The notes: generated from the letters alone by a model not told the origin. A stretch of DNA of 64,000 bases from Croceicoccus sp. YJ47 (GCF_016745095.1 NZ_CP067087.1:2530501-2594500); one strand, 5' to 3'; positions 10,059 to 20,617 are shown, counted from the first letter of the stretch. A program made the numbers and translations.

Positions 10059-11600
10059 ATGGACGGTTTTCCCATCCTTTCCCTCATGCTTCTGGTTCCG
10101 CTTGCCGGGGCCATCGCCTGTTTCTTCGTCAATGCGGGGACGGCGCGCGCCATTGCGCTCGCCGCGACGCTGGTAGATCTGCTGCTCGGCATCGCGCTAT
10201 GGGCAAGCTTCGATGTCGGCGGCGCGCAGTGGCAGTTCGTCGAGCGGGCCGAGCTGTTTGCGGGCTTCAGCTATGCGCTCGGCATCGATGGCATCGCGCT
10301 GATGCTCATCGTGCTGTCGGTGTTCCTGATGCCGATCTGCATCGCGGCGAGCTGGCTGTCGGTGAAAACCCGCGTGGGCGAATACATGGCCGCGTTCCTG
10401 TTGATGGAAATGCTGATGATCGGCGTTTTCGCGGCGCAGGATCTTTTCCTGTTCTACATCTTCTTCGAGGCCGGCCTGATCCCGATGTATCTGATCATCG
10501 GGGTGTGGGGCGGCGATAACCGGATCTACGCATCGTACAAATTCTTCCTCTACACGCTGCTCGGCTCCGTTCTCATGCTGATTGCGATGTTCTGGATGGC
10601 GAACGCGGCGGGTACGACCGATATTCCGACGCTGATGTCCTACGATTTCCCGGCCGGTGCGCAGACGTGGCTCTGGCTCGCGTTCTTTGCCAGCTTTGCC
10701 GTGAAGATGCCGATGTGGCCGGTGCACACCTGGCTTCCCGATGCCCACGTTCAGGCACCGACGGCGGGGTCCATCATCCTCGCCGGCGTTCTGCTCAAGA
10801 TGGGCGGCTATGGCTTCATCCGGTTTTCGCTGCCGATGTTCCCCGAGGCTTCGGCCCAGTTTGCGTGGCTGATCTTCGGGCTGTCGATGGTGGCGGTGGT
10901 CTATACCAGCCTCGTCGCGCTGGTGCAGCAGGACATGAAGAAGCTCATCGCCTATTCCTCGGTTGCGCATATGGCGATCGTGACCGGCGCGCTTTTCGCC
11001 TTCAATGTGCAGGGGCTCGAGGGGGCGATGATCCTGATGTTGAGCCACGGGCTCGTGTCGGGCGCGCTGTTCCTGTGCGTCGGGATCATCTACGACCGGC
11101 TGCATACGCGGGAGATTTCGCGCTATGGCGGGCTGGCGATCAACATGCCGCGCTATGCGCTGTTCTTCCTGCTTTTTACCATGGCGAGCATCGGCCTTCC
11201 GGGGACGAGCGGCTTTGTCGGCGAATTCCTGAGCCTTGCCGGCATGTACGAGATTTCGAGCTGGCTGGCGCTGGTGTGCACGACGGGTATTATTCTTGGG
11301 GCCGGCTACATGCTGTATCTGTACCGCCGCGTGGCGTTTGGCGAACAGGTCAATGCCGATGCCGCCGCCATGCCCGACCTCGACAAGCGCGAATGGGCCA
11401 TGCTGATTCCGCTGGCCGCCGCGACCATGTGGATGGGCATCTATCCCGAAAGTTTTCTGGCCCCGATGCGCGCCGATATCGAATGGCTGGATCAGCGGAT
11501 TTCCGCCGCTGCGCCCGCAGGGGACGCGCATCTCGCGTTGCCGAGCGCGGAGGCGCGTGCCGCCGCCATCGAAGCCGCGCATGAGGGGGGAGCGCACTGA
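10059..11600 (+). CDS. nuoM: NADH-quinone oxidoreductase subunit M (proton pump)
   Basis: This ND4-type antiporter-like subunit of complex I has 513 residues and about 14 membrane spans. Family landmarks are FYIFFEAGLIPMYLIIGVWGG with the key glutamate, MPMWPVHTWLPDAHVQAPT, and the lysine-containing VQQDMKKLIAYSSVAHM. It starts 21 bases after nuoL. Its TGA overlaps the nuoN ATG (TGATG). The C-terminal tail is alanine-rich and soluble. Confidence 0.97.
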   Translation: MDGFPILSLMLLVPLAGAIACFFVNAGTARAIALAATLVDLLLGIALWASFDVGGAQWQFVERAELFAGFSYALGIDGIALMLIVLSVFLMPICIAASWLSVKTRVGEYMAAFLLMEMLMIGVFAAQDLFLFYIFFEAGLIPMYLIIGVWGGDNRIYASYKFFLYTLLGSVLMLIAMFWMANAAGTTDIPTLMSYDFPAGAQTWLWLAFFASFAVKMPMWPVHTWLPDAHVQAPTAGSIILAGVLLKMGGYGFIRFSLPMFPEASAQFAWLIFGLSMVAVVYTSLVALVQQDMKKLIAYSSVAHMAIVTGALFAFNVQGLEGAMILMLSHGLVSGALFLCVGIIYDRLHTREISRYGGLAINMPRYALFFLLFTMASIGLPGTSGFVGEFLSLAGMYEISSWLALVCTTGIILGAGYMLYLYRRVAFGEQVNADAAAMPDLDKREWAMLIPLAAATMWMGIYPESFLAPMRADIEWLDQRISAAAPAGDAHLALPSAEARAAAIEAAHEGGAH

Positions 11601-13066
11601 TGAACGATTTCTCCCAATCCCTGCAACTGATCGCCGCCGAGGAAGTGCTTACGGTCGGCGGGCTCATCCTGTTGCTCGCCGCCGCATGGCTCGGCGATCG
11701 GTCGTCGAAGGCGATTTCGATCGCCGCGGTGGCCGTGCTCGCGATCTGTGCCTTCATCGCCGCGCCGACGTTGGGCGAAGGGCTGATGGGGCCGGAAACC
11801 GTCGCGTTTGGCGGGCAGTATACGGCCGATGCCTTTGCCGCCTTCGCGAAGCTGCTCATCTATCTGTCGGCTGCGGTGGCGCTCATGGTGGCGCCGGCAT
11901 TCTTCGAACGTCATGGGGCGATGCGTGCCGAATATCCCGTTCTGATCCTGTTTGCCGTGCTCGGCATGAACATGATGGTGGCGGCGACCGATTTCCTGAC
12001 GCTGTATATCGGTCTCGAACTCAACAGCCTTGCAGCCTATGTGCTGGCGGCGTTCCTGCGCACCGATGAACGTTCGGTAGAGGCGGGTCTGAAATATTTC
12101 ATCCTCGGTGCCCTGGCGAGCGGGATCATCCTGTTCGGGATGAGCCTCGTCTACGGCTTTGCCGGCAGCACCGATTTCGCCGCCGTGCGCTTCGTGCTGA
12201 GCGGGCCGTTGTCGACAGGTGCGTTGTTCGGGCTGATCTTCGTGCTCGCGGGGCTTGCCTTCAAGATCAGCGCCGTGCCGTTCCACATGTGGACGCCGGA
12301 CGTTTACGAAGGTGCGCCGACGCCGGTGACGACGTTCTTCGCCACCGCGCCCAAGGTGGCCGCGCTGGCGCTCACCATGCGGGTGGCGTTCGGGCCGTTC
12401 GGCGCGCAGGTCGATGCCTGGCAGCAGATCGTGATCTTCGTCGCGCTTGCGTCGATCGTGGTCGGCGCGCTGGGTGCCATCGGGCAGGGCAATATCAAGC
12501 GTATGCTGGCCTATTCGTCGATCAACAATATCGGTTTCCTGCTCATCGGTCTTGCCGCCGCGACGCCGCAGGGCGCATCGGCAATGCTCGTCTATCTCTT
12601 CATCTATGTCTTCATGTCGGTCGCAGGTTTCGTCATCGTGCTGATGATGCGCGACGCGGATGGACATGCGATCGAATCCATCGACGATTTTGCCGGGTTG
12701 TCGCGGACACGCCCAGGACTTGCATGGGCACTGCTGGCCGTGATGTTCAGCCTTGCGGGCATTCCGCCGCTGTTCGGCTTCTGGGGCAAGTTCGTCGTGT
12801 TCCAGGCTGCGGTGAATGCCGATCTCATCGTGCTGGCCGCGATCGGCATCGCGGCGAGCGTGATCGGCGCGTTCTATTATATCAAGATCGTGAAGATCGC
12901 GTTTTTCGACGAACCGGTCGATCGGGTCGCGCCCGTGACGCAGACATCGCACACGGTCATCCTTGCCGTCGCGTGTGTCGTCATCTCGCCGCTGGGCTAT
13001 CTGCTCACGCCGTGGCTGGGTTCGCTTGCCGACAAGGCGGCGCTCGCGCTGTTCCTGATTGTCTGA
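11600..13066 (+). CDS. nuoN: NADH-quinone oxidoreductase subunit N (proton pump)
   Basis: This ND2-type antiporter-like subunit is the last complex I gene of the operon, 488 residues. Recognisable segments are LYIGLELNSLAAYVLAAF with the conserved glutamate, FHMWTPDVYEGAPTPVT, and NIKRMLAYSSINNIGFLLIG with the central lysine. The reading frame runs into the next gene: its TGA (13064-13066) lies inside the proposed birA start region, so transcription probably continues into birA, coaX and RNase J. Confidence 0.97.
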   Translation: MNDFSQSLQLIAAEEVLTVGGLILLLAAAWLGDRSSKAISIAAVAVLAICAFIAAPTLGEGLMGPETVAFGGQYTADAFAAFAKLLIYLSAAVALMVAPAFFERHGAMRAEYPVLILFAVLGMNMMVAATDFLTLYIGLELNSLAAYVLAAFLRTDERSVEAGLKYFILGALASGIILFGMSLVYGFAGSTDFAAVRFVLSGPLSTGALFGLIFVLAGLAFKISAVPFHMWTPDVYEGAPTPVTTFFATAPKVAALALTMRVAFGPFGAQVDAWQQIVIFVALASIVVGALGAIGQGNIKRMLAYSSINNIGFLLIGLAAATPQGASAMLVYLFIYVFMSVAGFVIVLMMRDADGHAIESIDDFAGLSRTRPGLAWALLAVMFSLAGIPPLFGFWGKFVVFQAAVNADLIVLAAIGIAASVIGAFYYIKIVKIAFFDEPVDRVAPVTQTSHTVILAVACVVISPLGYLLTPWLGSLADKAALALFLIV

Positions 13067-13811
13067 TCGGGTCGTGCCTTCACCGATCGAGGTCGTAGCC
13101 TCGATCGGGTCGACGAATACCGAATTGCTGGCCCGTTGCGGGCGCGGGGAGACGGTTCGCGAAGGCGCATGGCTTGTCGCGGACCGGCAAACTGCGGGCC
13201 GCGGCCGGCTTGGGCGCGAATGGCATGATGGCGCCGGCAATTTCATGGGGTCGACCGTTGTCGCTTTGAACGGCGGGGATCCTGCGGCGCATACGCTGGC
13301 GCTTGTGGCGGCGCTGGCCGTGTATGAAACGATCGCCGCGGCGCTCGCCGATACGCGGCGGCTGATGCTGAAATGGCCGAATGACGTGCTGTGGGAGGGG
13401 GCGAAGATCGCCGGCATCCTGCTGGAGAGACAGGGCGACACGGTCGTCGCGGGCATCGGGGTCAATCTCGCCCGTGCGCCGCAGATTGACGGGATTGCCA
13501 CCGCCGCGCTCGCCGATATGGGTGTGCATGTCGGACGCGACGCGCTCGCACACGAGCTTGCGCACCAGTTCGGGGTATTTCTCGCGCTCTGGCGTGGGTC
13601 GGGACTGGTCGAGATCGTGTCGCGCTGGATCGCACGCGGTCCGGTGCGCGGCGCGCTTCTGTCGGCCTCCGTTCCCGGCGAGGGGGCGGTGACCGGGCGT
13701 TATGCAGGGCTAGGGCCGGACGGATCGCTGCGGCTAAGCCTTGCGGATGGCCGGGAACGCGCCATCTATGCGGGAGAAGTGGCGATGATCGCCGGCGAAG
13801 GAGATGACTGA
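13059..13811 (+). CDS. birA: Biotin-[acetyl-CoA-carboxylase] ligase, no DNA-binding domain
   Basis: This enzyme activates biotin with ATP and attaches it to the carboxyl-carrier protein of acetyl-CoA carboxylase. The biotinyl-AMP loop GRGRLGREW is near residues 47-55, and [20 protein letters not shown] near 108-127 is the family signature. At 250 residues it is the short, group I form without the N-terminal helix-turn-helix of E. coli BirA, so it should not be a repressor. The start is uncertain: TTG at 13059 overlaps nuoN by eight bases, and GTG at 13074 is the alternative. Confidence 0.92.
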   Translation: MSDRVVPSPIEVVASIGSTNTELLARCGRGETVREGAWLVADRQTAGRGRLGREWHDGAGNFMGSTVVALNGGDPAAHTLALVAALAVYETIAAALADTRRLMLKWPNDVLWEGAKIAGILLERQGDTVVAGIGVNLARAPQIDGIATAALADMGVHVGRDALAHELAHQFGVFLALWRGSGLVEIVSRWIARGPVRGALLSASVPGEGAVTGRYAGLGPDGSLRLSLADGRERAIYAGEVAMIAGEGDD

Positions 13812-13815
13812 AGCC

Positions 13816-14601
13816 ATGTTGCTGGCCGTCGATGTCGGAAATACCAATATTGTCTTTGCCGTGATCGCGGGGCGCGACGTGCGCGCCCGCTGGCGGATTG
13901 CGACCGATGTGCGGCGCACGGCGGACGAATATGCGGTATGGCTGATGCAACTGTTCGCCATCGGCGGGCTGAGCTTTGCGGATATCGACCGGATCATCGT
14001 ATCGTCGGTGGTTCCGCGCTCACGGCACAACATGACCGTGCTGGGTGAGAAATATTTCGGCACCGCACCGATCTTCGCCGGGGAAAGCGCGGATGGCTGG
14101 GGCATCGAAATCGATGTGGAGGAGCCGCGCTCGCTCGGCGCGGACAGGGCGGTCAATGCTATTGCCGCGCACGATGCCATTCCCGGCGACCTGATCGTGA
14201 TCGATTTCGGCACGGCCACCACATTTGATGTCGTCGATTTCAATGGCGCCTACAAAGGGGGCATCATCGCGCCGGGGATCAACCTGTCGCTCGACGCGCT
14301 CGTCAATGCGGCCGCAAAGCTTCCGCGCATCGCGATAGAGGGACCGAGCCAGAGCACGTCCGTCATCGTACGCAACACCGAGACGCAGATGCACATCGGC
14401 GTTTTCTGGGGCTATGTCGCCATGATGGAAGGGCTTGTCGCCAGGCTTCGGACCGAAATCGGCCGCCCGGTCAAGGTGGTCGCCACCGGCGGCCTTGCCC
14501 TGCTCTTCGATACGCACACCGATATTTTCGACGTCGTCGACGTCGACCTTACGCTCACAGGCCTTGCCATACTGGCAGAACGGGCCGGAAAGAACTTATG
14601 A
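13816..14601 (+). CDS. coaX: Type III pantothenate kinase
   Basis: This enzyme phosphorylates pantothenate in the first step of coenzyme A synthesis. Family motifs are [15 protein letters not shown] at the N-terminus (phosphate loop), [12 protein letters not shown] and [15 protein letters not shown] place the start at 13816 (MLLAVDVGN), giving 261 residues, which is normal. An ATG at 13804 would add four residues but sits directly on the Shine-Dalgarno-like AAGGAG. The stop overlaps the next ATG (ATGA). Confidence 0.95.
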   Translation: MLLAVDVGNTNIVFAVIAGRDVRARWRIATDVRRTADEYAVWLMQLFAIGGLSFADIDRIIVSSVVPRSRHNMTVLGEKYFGTAPIFAGESADGWGIEIDVEEPRSLGADRAVNAIAAHDAIPGDLIVIDFGTATTFDVVDFNGAYKGGIIAPGINLSLDALVNAAAKLPRIAIEGPSQSTSVIVRNTETQMHIGVFWGYVAMMEGLVARLRTEIGRPVKVVATGGLALLFDTHTDIFDVVDVDLTLTGLAILAERAGKNL

Positions 14602-16238
14602 AACCGAAAAACGAACTTCTCTTCCTCGCGCTTGGCGGATCGGGAGAGATCGGCATGAACGTCAATCTCTACGGCTGCGACGGCAAATGGCTGATGGTCG
14701 ATCTGGGAATGACCTTTTCCGATCCGGGCTATCCCGGTGTCGACCTTGTCTTTGCCGATCTCGATTTCATCGAGGAACGCCTCGACGATCTCGAGGCGAT
14801 CGTCGTCACCCACGCGCATGAGGATCACATCGGGGCGGTGCCCTATTTCGCGGCCGATCTTGGCGTGCCGATCTATGCGACCCCGTTCACGGCCGAACTC
14901 GTGCGGCTGAAGCTGGAAGAAGCCGGCATTCAGGACGAGGTCGAACTGCGCATCATCGACCATCTTGACGAATTTCAGGTCGGGCCGTTCGGAATTCGCT
15001 ACGTCCCGCTCGCCCATTCCATCGCGGAGGGCAATGCGCTGCTGATCGACACGCCTTATGGCCGCGTGTTCCATACCGGCGACTGGAAGCTCGACAGCGA
15101 TCCGCAGGTCGGCGAACCTGCCACGCCGGAGGAACTGCGCGAAATCGGGGACGATGGCGTGCTCGCGCTCGTGTGCGATTCCACCAATGTGTTCAACCCG
15201 TCGGCCTCCGGGTCCGAGGGCGAGGTGCGCAAGGCGCTCGAGGCGGAGATCGCACGTCATGCGGGCAAGCGCATCCTCGTCACGACCTTTGCATCCAATG
15301 TCGCGCGGCTTCAGACCTTGGGCCGGGTGGCGAAGGAAAGCGGGCGGACGCTATGCGTGGCGGGTCGTTCGCTCGACCGTATCATCGGCGCGGCACAGAA
15401 AAGCGGTTACCTGCTCGATTTCCCCAAGACGGTCAGCTTCGACGAGGCGATGGACATTCCGCGCGGGGAGCTGCTCATCGTGGCCACCGGCGGGCAGGGC
15501 GAACCGCGCGCCGCGCTGGGCCGGATCGCGGCGGAAAATCACCCGCTCGAACTGACCAAGGGCGACGTCGTGCTGTTCTCCAGCCGGCAGATCCCCGGCA
15601 ACGAACTGGCCATCGGCTACATCATGAATCAGCTCGCCCGGCGCGGGATCGAGATGGTCACCGACCGGCAGGAGCTCATCCACGTGTCGGGCCATCCCGG
15701 GCGTCCCGAACTGATCGAGCTGTATGGCTGGCTCAAACCCGAAATCCTCGTGCCCGTGCACGGCGAAACGCGCCACATGATGGAGCAGGCGCGGCTCGGG
15801 CTGGAGCAGGGGATCCCCCACGCCATCGATCAGCGCAACGGCGATATCGTTCGCCTCGCGCCCGGAAAGCCGCACAAGATCGGCGAAACGCAGGCCGGGC
15901 GTCTGCTGCTCGACGGGGACATCATCGTGCCGGCGGATGGCGAATCCATCGCCGCGCGGCGCAGGCTCGCGGCCAATGGGCTGGTGACTGTGGTCTTGCC
16001 GGGCAAGGGTGCAAAGGCCGCCCCCGCGATCAGCGCGGTGGGTCTCCCGCTCGACGAGGACATGGACGATTTCGTCGCCGAGGCGCAGGCCGACATCGGC
16101 AAGGCACTCGGCCGGTTGAAGGGCGGCCGCGCCAAGGATCGCTCCGCCGTTCACGAAGCGGCCCGTCTTGCCGCCCGCCGTGCCGCACGCCGCTGGTCGG
16201 GCAAGAATCCGCAGGTCGTCGTGATGACCATGGGTTGA
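14598..16238 (+). CDS. rnj: Ribonuclease J
   Basis: This is a metallo-beta-lactamase/beta-CASP ribonuclease expected to act in RNA decay and 16S rRNA 5' maturation with both endo- and 5' exonuclease activity. The zinc-binding HxHxDH is visible as [14 protein letters not shown] near residues 72-85, followed by the second histidine in VPLAHSI and the aspartate/histidine in HTGDWKLD. The beta-CASP portion holds [27 protein letters not shown] (cited by the SGHPGRPE core). Length 546 residues is typical. It is coupled to coaX. Confidence 0.94.
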   Translation: MKPKNELLFLALGGSGEIGMNVNLYGCDGKWLMVDLGMTFSDPGYPGVDLVFADLDFIEERLDDLEAIVVTHAHEDHIGAVPYFAADLGVPIYATPFTAELVRLKLEEAGIQDEVELRIIDHLDEFQVGPFGIRYVPLAHSIAEGNALLIDTPYGRVFHTGDWKLDSDPQVGEPATPEELREIGDDGVLALVCDSTNVFNPSASGSEGEVRKALEAEIARHAGKRILVTTFASNVARLQTLGRVAKESGRTLCVAGRSLDRIIGAAQKSGYLLDFPKTVSFDEAMDIPRGELLIVATGGQGEPRAALGRIAAENHPLELTKGDVVLFSSRQIPGNELAIGYIMNQLARRGIEMVTDRQELIHVSGHPGRPELIELYGWLKPEILVPVHGETRHMMEQARLGLEQGIPHAIDQRNGDIVRLAPGKPHKIGETQAGRLLLDGDIIVPADGESIAARRRLAANGLVTVVLPGKGAKAAPAISAVGLPLDEDMDDFVAEAQADIGKALGRLKGGRAKDRSAVHEAARLAARRAARRWSGKNPQVVVMTMG

Positions 16239-16241
16239 CCG

Positions 16242-16541
16242 GTGCAACTGACGTCCGGCCTTGCGATCTATCTGCTGTTCTGGGTCATGGCGGCGTTCGT
16301 CGTCATGCCCTTCGGCATTCGCACGCATAACGAAACGGGCGAGGGCGGAATATCCGGCCAGGCAGACAGCGCGCCCGTCAATTTCCGCCCATTGCAGGTC
16401 ATCGTGCGCGCAACGCTGCTCTCGGCGGCGGTGTTCGCGCTGTTCTATGCGAATTACCGGGCGGGCTGGATCACGGTCGACGATCTCAATTTCGTTCAGC
16501 CGCCCGAGGACATCGCCGCCCGGCAATACGAGGCGGAATAG
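16242..16541 (+). CDS. DUF1467 family small membrane protein
   Basis: This 99-residue protein has two membrane segments (about residues 5-22 and 48-66) separated by a polar loop with the characteristic PFGIRTHNETGE stretch. The family is largely restricted to alphaproteobacteria and its function is unknown. The start is GTG at 16242, three bases after the RNase J stop, so it belongs to the same transcript. It ends in TAG at 16539-16541, directly abutting the TAG of the convergent gene on the minus strand. Confidence 0.85.
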   Translation: MQLTSGLAIYLLFWVMAAFVVMPFGIRTHNETGEGGISGQADSAPVNFRPLQVIVRATLLSAAVFALFYANYRAGWITVDDLNFVQPPEDIAARQYEAE

Positions 16542-19112
16542 CTATTTGCGGATCCGCTCGATCGCTTGCGCGAGCGCGACGTAAAGCTTGCCCATGTCGG
16601 ACGACAGCAGCGTGATCGACAGCGCATTGCCGTCCCGCGTCGACAGAAGGTTGCGCAGCATCGTTTCGAAATCGCGAATGTAGCGATTGACGTTCTCGCG
16701 AAATTCGGCGTCGGCCTCGTAATGGTCGTGCACCGAACGCGCCTCCCCATTGTCGAGCAGGCGAACCGCACGGCGCGTGAAAATGCCGCGCTCGCCGCGC
16801 AGATACGCCTGCCACGCGGTTTCGCTGACCTCGGCGGAGAGTACCTTGTCGATGTCGATCGCTGTCGAATGGAGCGCATCGGTAATCTGCGCGACGCGGC
16901 GGGCGAAGCCTTCGTCGCTGTCCTCTTCGGCGCGGGCGCGTGCCTCTGCGATGCGATGTTCGAGATGGGCGGTCAGCTCGTCAATGCCGCGAAGCCGCTC
17001 CTCCAGTTGCCGGGCGGCGGTCTGCGCCGCATCGGTCGCCTGCGCGAGCGTCGCATCGAGCGCGGCGACAGTCTTTCCGCCCGTCCGGTTCAGCGCGTCC
17101 TGCACCGCCGCGCCGGTCCGGGAACCGACATCTGCGGCCAGCGCCGCGACCGCCGTTGCCGAATTGCCCTCGATCTCGGCGATGGCGGACCGGTTCGCCT
17201 CGGCCAGCGCGCGCACCGCACCGTTCAGCGCCGCCTCCGCCGATGCGGTCATCGCCTCGGCATCGGCGCGGGTGCGTTCGACCATCTCGCGTAGTTCGAT
17301 GAGCTGTTCGGCGTGGTCTGCACCGCGCGCCTGCATCGTGTCGTGCAGCGCATCGATTTCGGCCATCGCGGCGCGGGTCTGCTCCCGCGTGGCGGCGACA
17401 GCCTGGCTCAGACGCTGGCCATCGTCGCCAGCCCCGCTCACCATGTCGCGCACCGAGGTCACGGTGCGGTCCATCGTTTCAAGCCGTTCCTCCGCCTGCG
17501 TCAGCGCCTGCGGCAACGTATCGCGCGAATGGCGGGCGCTGGCCTCGATCAGTTCGAGCAGCCGCGCGCTCTGTTCACGAAGCGCGCCAACCGCCGCATC
17601 CGTCCCGTTCAGCGCCTCGCGGCTGTCGCCGAGCTGCTGCGACAGCGCCGCCAGGCCTGCGGCGATCGTCGCTTCCGCGACGCGACCGCGCGCGGCGGCG
17701 TCGTCCATCCGTTCGCCATATTCGGACAGCTGCGTCGAGATATGTTCGGCATGGCGTGCCAGATCGCCGCTGGCCGCTTCGTAGCGCTGGCGGCGCGTCT
17801 CGATCTCCGCATCGAGATCGCCGAGCCGTTCGCCCAGCCGTTCGGTCATGGTGTGGCTGGCGTCCTCGGCCTGCACGATGCGTTCGGCAAGCTGTGCATC
17901 CATCGTTTCGCCGCGCCGGGCAAGGTCGTCGTGGAGGCGGCTGATCTCCGCGGACAGGGCGCGGACCCGCGCGCCCGTGGCGTCGAGTGCTTCCTGACCC
18001 GTCCCGTCGATCTTCGCGAAGAGGGCATCGGCGCCGGCGCCGATTTCGTCGAGGCGGGCGTGCCATTGCCGGCCCACGTCCTGCGCCCCTGTATCGATCG
18101 CGCCGAGCTGTTCGCGCAAGGCATCGAGCCCGCGCTGACGGCTTTCCTCGATACGTGCGCGCGCGGCGTCCAGCGCTTCCTCCAGCGCGCCACACTGGCT
18201 GCGAAGGGCGTCGATCCCTTCGCCCTGCCGGGCCCCGATGCGCTCGCGCAGCGCGGTGCTTTCGCGGTCGAGCGCGGCGAAACGGGCCGCCGTTTCCTCA
18301 CCCAGCTGCGCAAGCCGGCGCTCGAATTCGGTGAGGACAGCGCCCGCCCGGTCGTGCATCGCGTCGATCCTGATGGCGCTGGCCTCGCCAGCTTCGCCCA
18401 GCCGTTCGAACCCGGATGTCAGCCGCGCAACCTGATCGTCGGCGGTGGAGCCGGCCTGCCCGATGGAATTGGTAAGATCGCGCGTCGCATTGGTGAGGAC
18501 CGGAATCTGACCGCGCAGGTTTTCCATGTTGGTCAGCGCCTTGCGACTGGTTTCGTGCAGCGTTTCGACCCGCACGCCATTTTCGCCGATCAGCGTTTCG
18601 AGCCGGTGCGCGCTTTCCCCGATGCGATCGGTCGTCACCCGGCCCAGCGATTCGAGATCGCGCGCCTGATAGGTCAAAAATTCGCGCGCGATGCTGAGCT
18701 CGCCGTTGACGCGCACCAGCCGGTCCTCCAGCGAACGGGCCTCATCGCGCAGCAGCGCCGCGTTTTCGGCAAAGCGGCTCGCTTCCGCCTTGCTGAACCG
18801 CATGGCAACCGCCCAGCCGGTAAGGATCAGGAGCACCGGCATCGACCATGCGACGATCATCCCGGCCCATCGCGCCGCATCGCCGCCCGCCGCGGCATCG
18901 CGTTGCGCATAGACATAGAACGCCGTCCACACGGCAATCGCGACCGCTACGACGACCGGCGCGAGCCACTGGCGCGCACCGGGCGCCGCGACCTCGTGCT
19001 CCGCGGTCCAGTCCGTTTCGCTCTCGGTCCGCTCATCTGCGATGGGGGCGGTGACGGCGTGATCGGTCTGCTCGTCCGTGCCGATGGACACGATATTGCG
19101 CTGTTCTTTCAT
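16542..19112 (-). CDS. Large inner-membrane protein with extended coiled coil
   Basis: The product is 856 residues. It has a short acidic cytoplasmic start, two membrane spans (about residues 49-68 and 82-102), then some 650 residues of nearly uninterrupted alanine-, glutamate- and arginine-rich helix with heptad character. A more compact conserved-looking end follows (about 760-856, containing SETAWQAYLRGERGIFTRRAVRLLD). I do not recognise a named family. Its architecture resembles long membrane-anchored structural or tethering proteins. The ATG at 19112 was chosen over one at 19130 because the homology-like sequence begins there. It ends tail-to-tail against the DUF1467 gene. Confidence 0.8.
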   Translation of the reverse strand: MKEQRNIVSIGTDEQTDHAVTAPIADERTESETDWTAEHEVAAPGARQWLAPVVVAVAIAVWTAFYVYAQRDAAAGGDAARWAGMIVAWSMPVLLILTGWAVAMRFSKAEASRFAENAALLRDEARSLEDRLVRVNGELSIAREFLTYQARDLESLGRVTTDRIGESAHRLETLIGENGVRVETLHETSRKALTNMENLRGQIPVLTNATRDLTNSIGQAGSTADDQVARLTSGFERLGEAGEASAIRIDAMHDRAGAVLTEFERRLAQLGEETAARFAALDRESTALRERIGARQGEGIDALRSQCGALEEALDAARARIEESRQRGLDALREQLGAIDTGAQDVGRQWHARLDEIGAGADALFAKIDGTGQEALDATGARVRALSAEISRLHDDLARRGETMDAQLAERIVQAEDASHTMTERLGERLGDLDAEIETRRQRYEAASGDLARHAEHISTQLSEYGERMDDAAARGRVAEATIAAGLAALSQQLGDSREALNGTDAAVGALREQSARLLELIEASARHSRDTLPQALTQAEERLETMDRTVTSVRDMVSGAGDDGQRLSQAVAATREQTRAAMAEIDALHDTMQARGADHAEQLIELREMVERTRADAEAMTASAEAALNGAVRALAEANRSAIAEIEGNSATAVAALAADVGSRTGAAVQDALNRTGGKTVAALDATLAQATDAAQTAARQLEERLRGIDELTAHLEHRIAEARARAEEDSDEGFARRVAQITDALHSTAIDIDKVLSAEVSETAWQAYLRGERGIFTRRAVRLLDNGEARSVHDHYEADAEFRENVNRYIRDFETMLRNLLSTRDGNALSITLLSSDMGKLYVALAQAIERIRK

Positions 19113-19331
19113 GGCTGTTGCAAATAGCATGGTTCGCGTCTCGCGGAACCCTCCGTCGGTCCGCTTTTGCGCAGCTTTTGCAACCGGGCCTGGGTAAAGC
19201 GGGGTGCGCCGGCTTGCATCGGGGCGGGCTGCGATCCATGAATGGCGGCGCTTGGCGACAAGAGGAAGCACGGCGCAGGGCGCATTCTTGCCGTTCCAGC
19301 TCTTGCAATCGTATCGAATTGGGGAATTTCG

Positions 19332-20558
19332 TTGCGCATCGCTGTTCTTTCCATGCTGGAGCCTTTCGATGGCGATGGCTTGCGTCCGGGCATGTCGCGT
19401 CCGCGGGCCCGGCTTCGCGTGGGCGGACAGGCCGTGATCCGCCATCAACTCGACCTCGCGCTGGCAGCAGGTGCGCAACGCATCCTGCTCCTTGCCGATG
19501 CGGGGGAGGAGGGGGTCGATGGCGTTCTGCGCGCCGCCCGCGAACAGGGGGTCGATGCGCGCCGGATTTCGGATTCTCCCGGCCTGTGCGCGATGGTGAG
19601 CACGGCGGACGAAATATTGCTGCTGACCGATGGGCTGCTGTCGGATCCGGCGACGGCGCTCCCGATGCTCGACAAGGGGTCGATGGTTGCGACCCTGCCG
19701 ATCGAACCGGGGCTGTCGCTGGGTTTCGAAAGGTTGGATGCCGAACGCGCCTGGGCGGGGCTGCTGCTGATGCCGGGTTCGCTTTGTGAGCGCCTGCGCC
19801 AATTGCCGCGCGATTGCGACGTTGCCTCCTCCCTTCTGCGCATCGCGCTGATGGCGGGAGTCGCGACAAAGCCGGTCGACGAGGCGTGCCTTGACGATCA
19901 TCGCTGGGCGATCGTGGCGAACAATCGCATCGCACATGGGGTCGAGGCAGCGCAGCTGTCGCGCAGCCTCGAGGAGACGCGCGGCAGGACGCCGGGGCCA
20001 CGCCTCGCGGCCATGGCCGTGCGGCGGTTCAGCGCGAGTTTCCTCGAAACCGACCGCTCGCCGGTCCTCCTCTGGTATGCGGCGCTGGCGGTCCTGCTCG
20101 TGGCGGGCGGGGTGACGGCTTTTGTCTCTGTGTGGAGCGGGCTGCTTCTGTTTGCCTTCGCTTGGCTCGCCGGGCGCGGTGCACTCGTTCTCGAAGAGGC
20201 GGTGCGGCAGGGCCGGATCGGGATGACCGCGCGAAGCCGCATGTGGCGCGGCGCGGCGTCGCTGTTCGATGTCATGCTGGTCGTTGCGCTCGGTTTTGCC
20301 CTGACCGATGGCGACTGGGCACGGTTGGGGGGCTGGTACCTTGCCTTCGTGCTTGTGGCGACGGTCGCGATCGGTGAGTTTCAGGCGGAACCGGAACGGG
20401 TGCGGGTGTGGCTCGCCGACCGTTTCATGCTGTGCGTGGCGCTTGCCCTGTTCGCCTATACAGGGATGCTGGCGCCGTTTGCCATGGTGCTTTCGGCGCT
20501 GGTGCTCGGCGCATGGGCGGTGGTTGCGCGCGGCGGCGGAAACGGGCGGCGCGGCTGA
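19332..20558 (+). CDS. Nucleotidyltransferase-like protein with C-terminal membrane domain
   Basis: This protein of about 408 residues appears to have two parts. The first resembles sugar-nucleotide or MobA-like nucleotidyltransferases: PRARLRVGGQAVIRHQLDLAL followed by ILLLADAG. The second half contains about five membrane spans between roughly residues 240 and 400. The start is uncertain: TTG at 19332 (LRIAVLS) or ATG at 19353. No enzyme assignment is justified. A fused cytoplasmic transferase acting on a lipid-linked substrate is a possibility. It is divergent from the coiled-coil gene and convergent with the gltA operon. Confidence 0.7.
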   Translation: MRIAVLSMLEPFDGDGLRPGMSRPRARLRVGGQAVIRHQLDLALAAGAQRILLLADAGEEGVDGVLRAAREQGVDARRISDSPGLCAMVSTADEILLLTDGLLSDPATALPMLDKGSMVATLPIEPGLSLGFERLDAERAWAGLLLMPGSLCERLRQLPRDCDVASSLLRIALMAGVATKPVDEACLDDHRWAIVANNRIAHGVEAAQLSRSLEETRGRTPGPRLAAMAVRRFSASFLETDRSPVLLWYAALAVLLVAGGVTAFVSVWSGLLLFAFAWLAGRGALVLEEAVRQGRIGMTARSRMWRGAASLFDVMLVVALGFALTDGDWARLGGWYLAFVLVATVAIGEFQAEPERVRVWLADRFMLCVALALFAYTGMLAPFAMVLSALVLGAWAVVARGGGNGRRG

Positions 20559-20564
20559 CCAACC

Positions 20565-20597
20565 AAAAAAAGGGCGAAGGCACGGCCTTCACCCTTT
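20565..20597 (-). terminator. Rho-independent terminator of the gltX-gltA operon
   Basis: Bases 20569-20597 form a near-perfect hairpin, 13 pairs with one G-U in the RNA and a three-base loop. On the minus strand it is followed by a run of Ts. It lies 21 bases past the stop of the small membrane gene on the minus strand and just beyond the stop of the convergent plus-strand gene, so it may serve both directions. Confidence 0.85.
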
Positions 20598-20617
20598 CCG
20601 GTTCGTTCAAATCGCAG

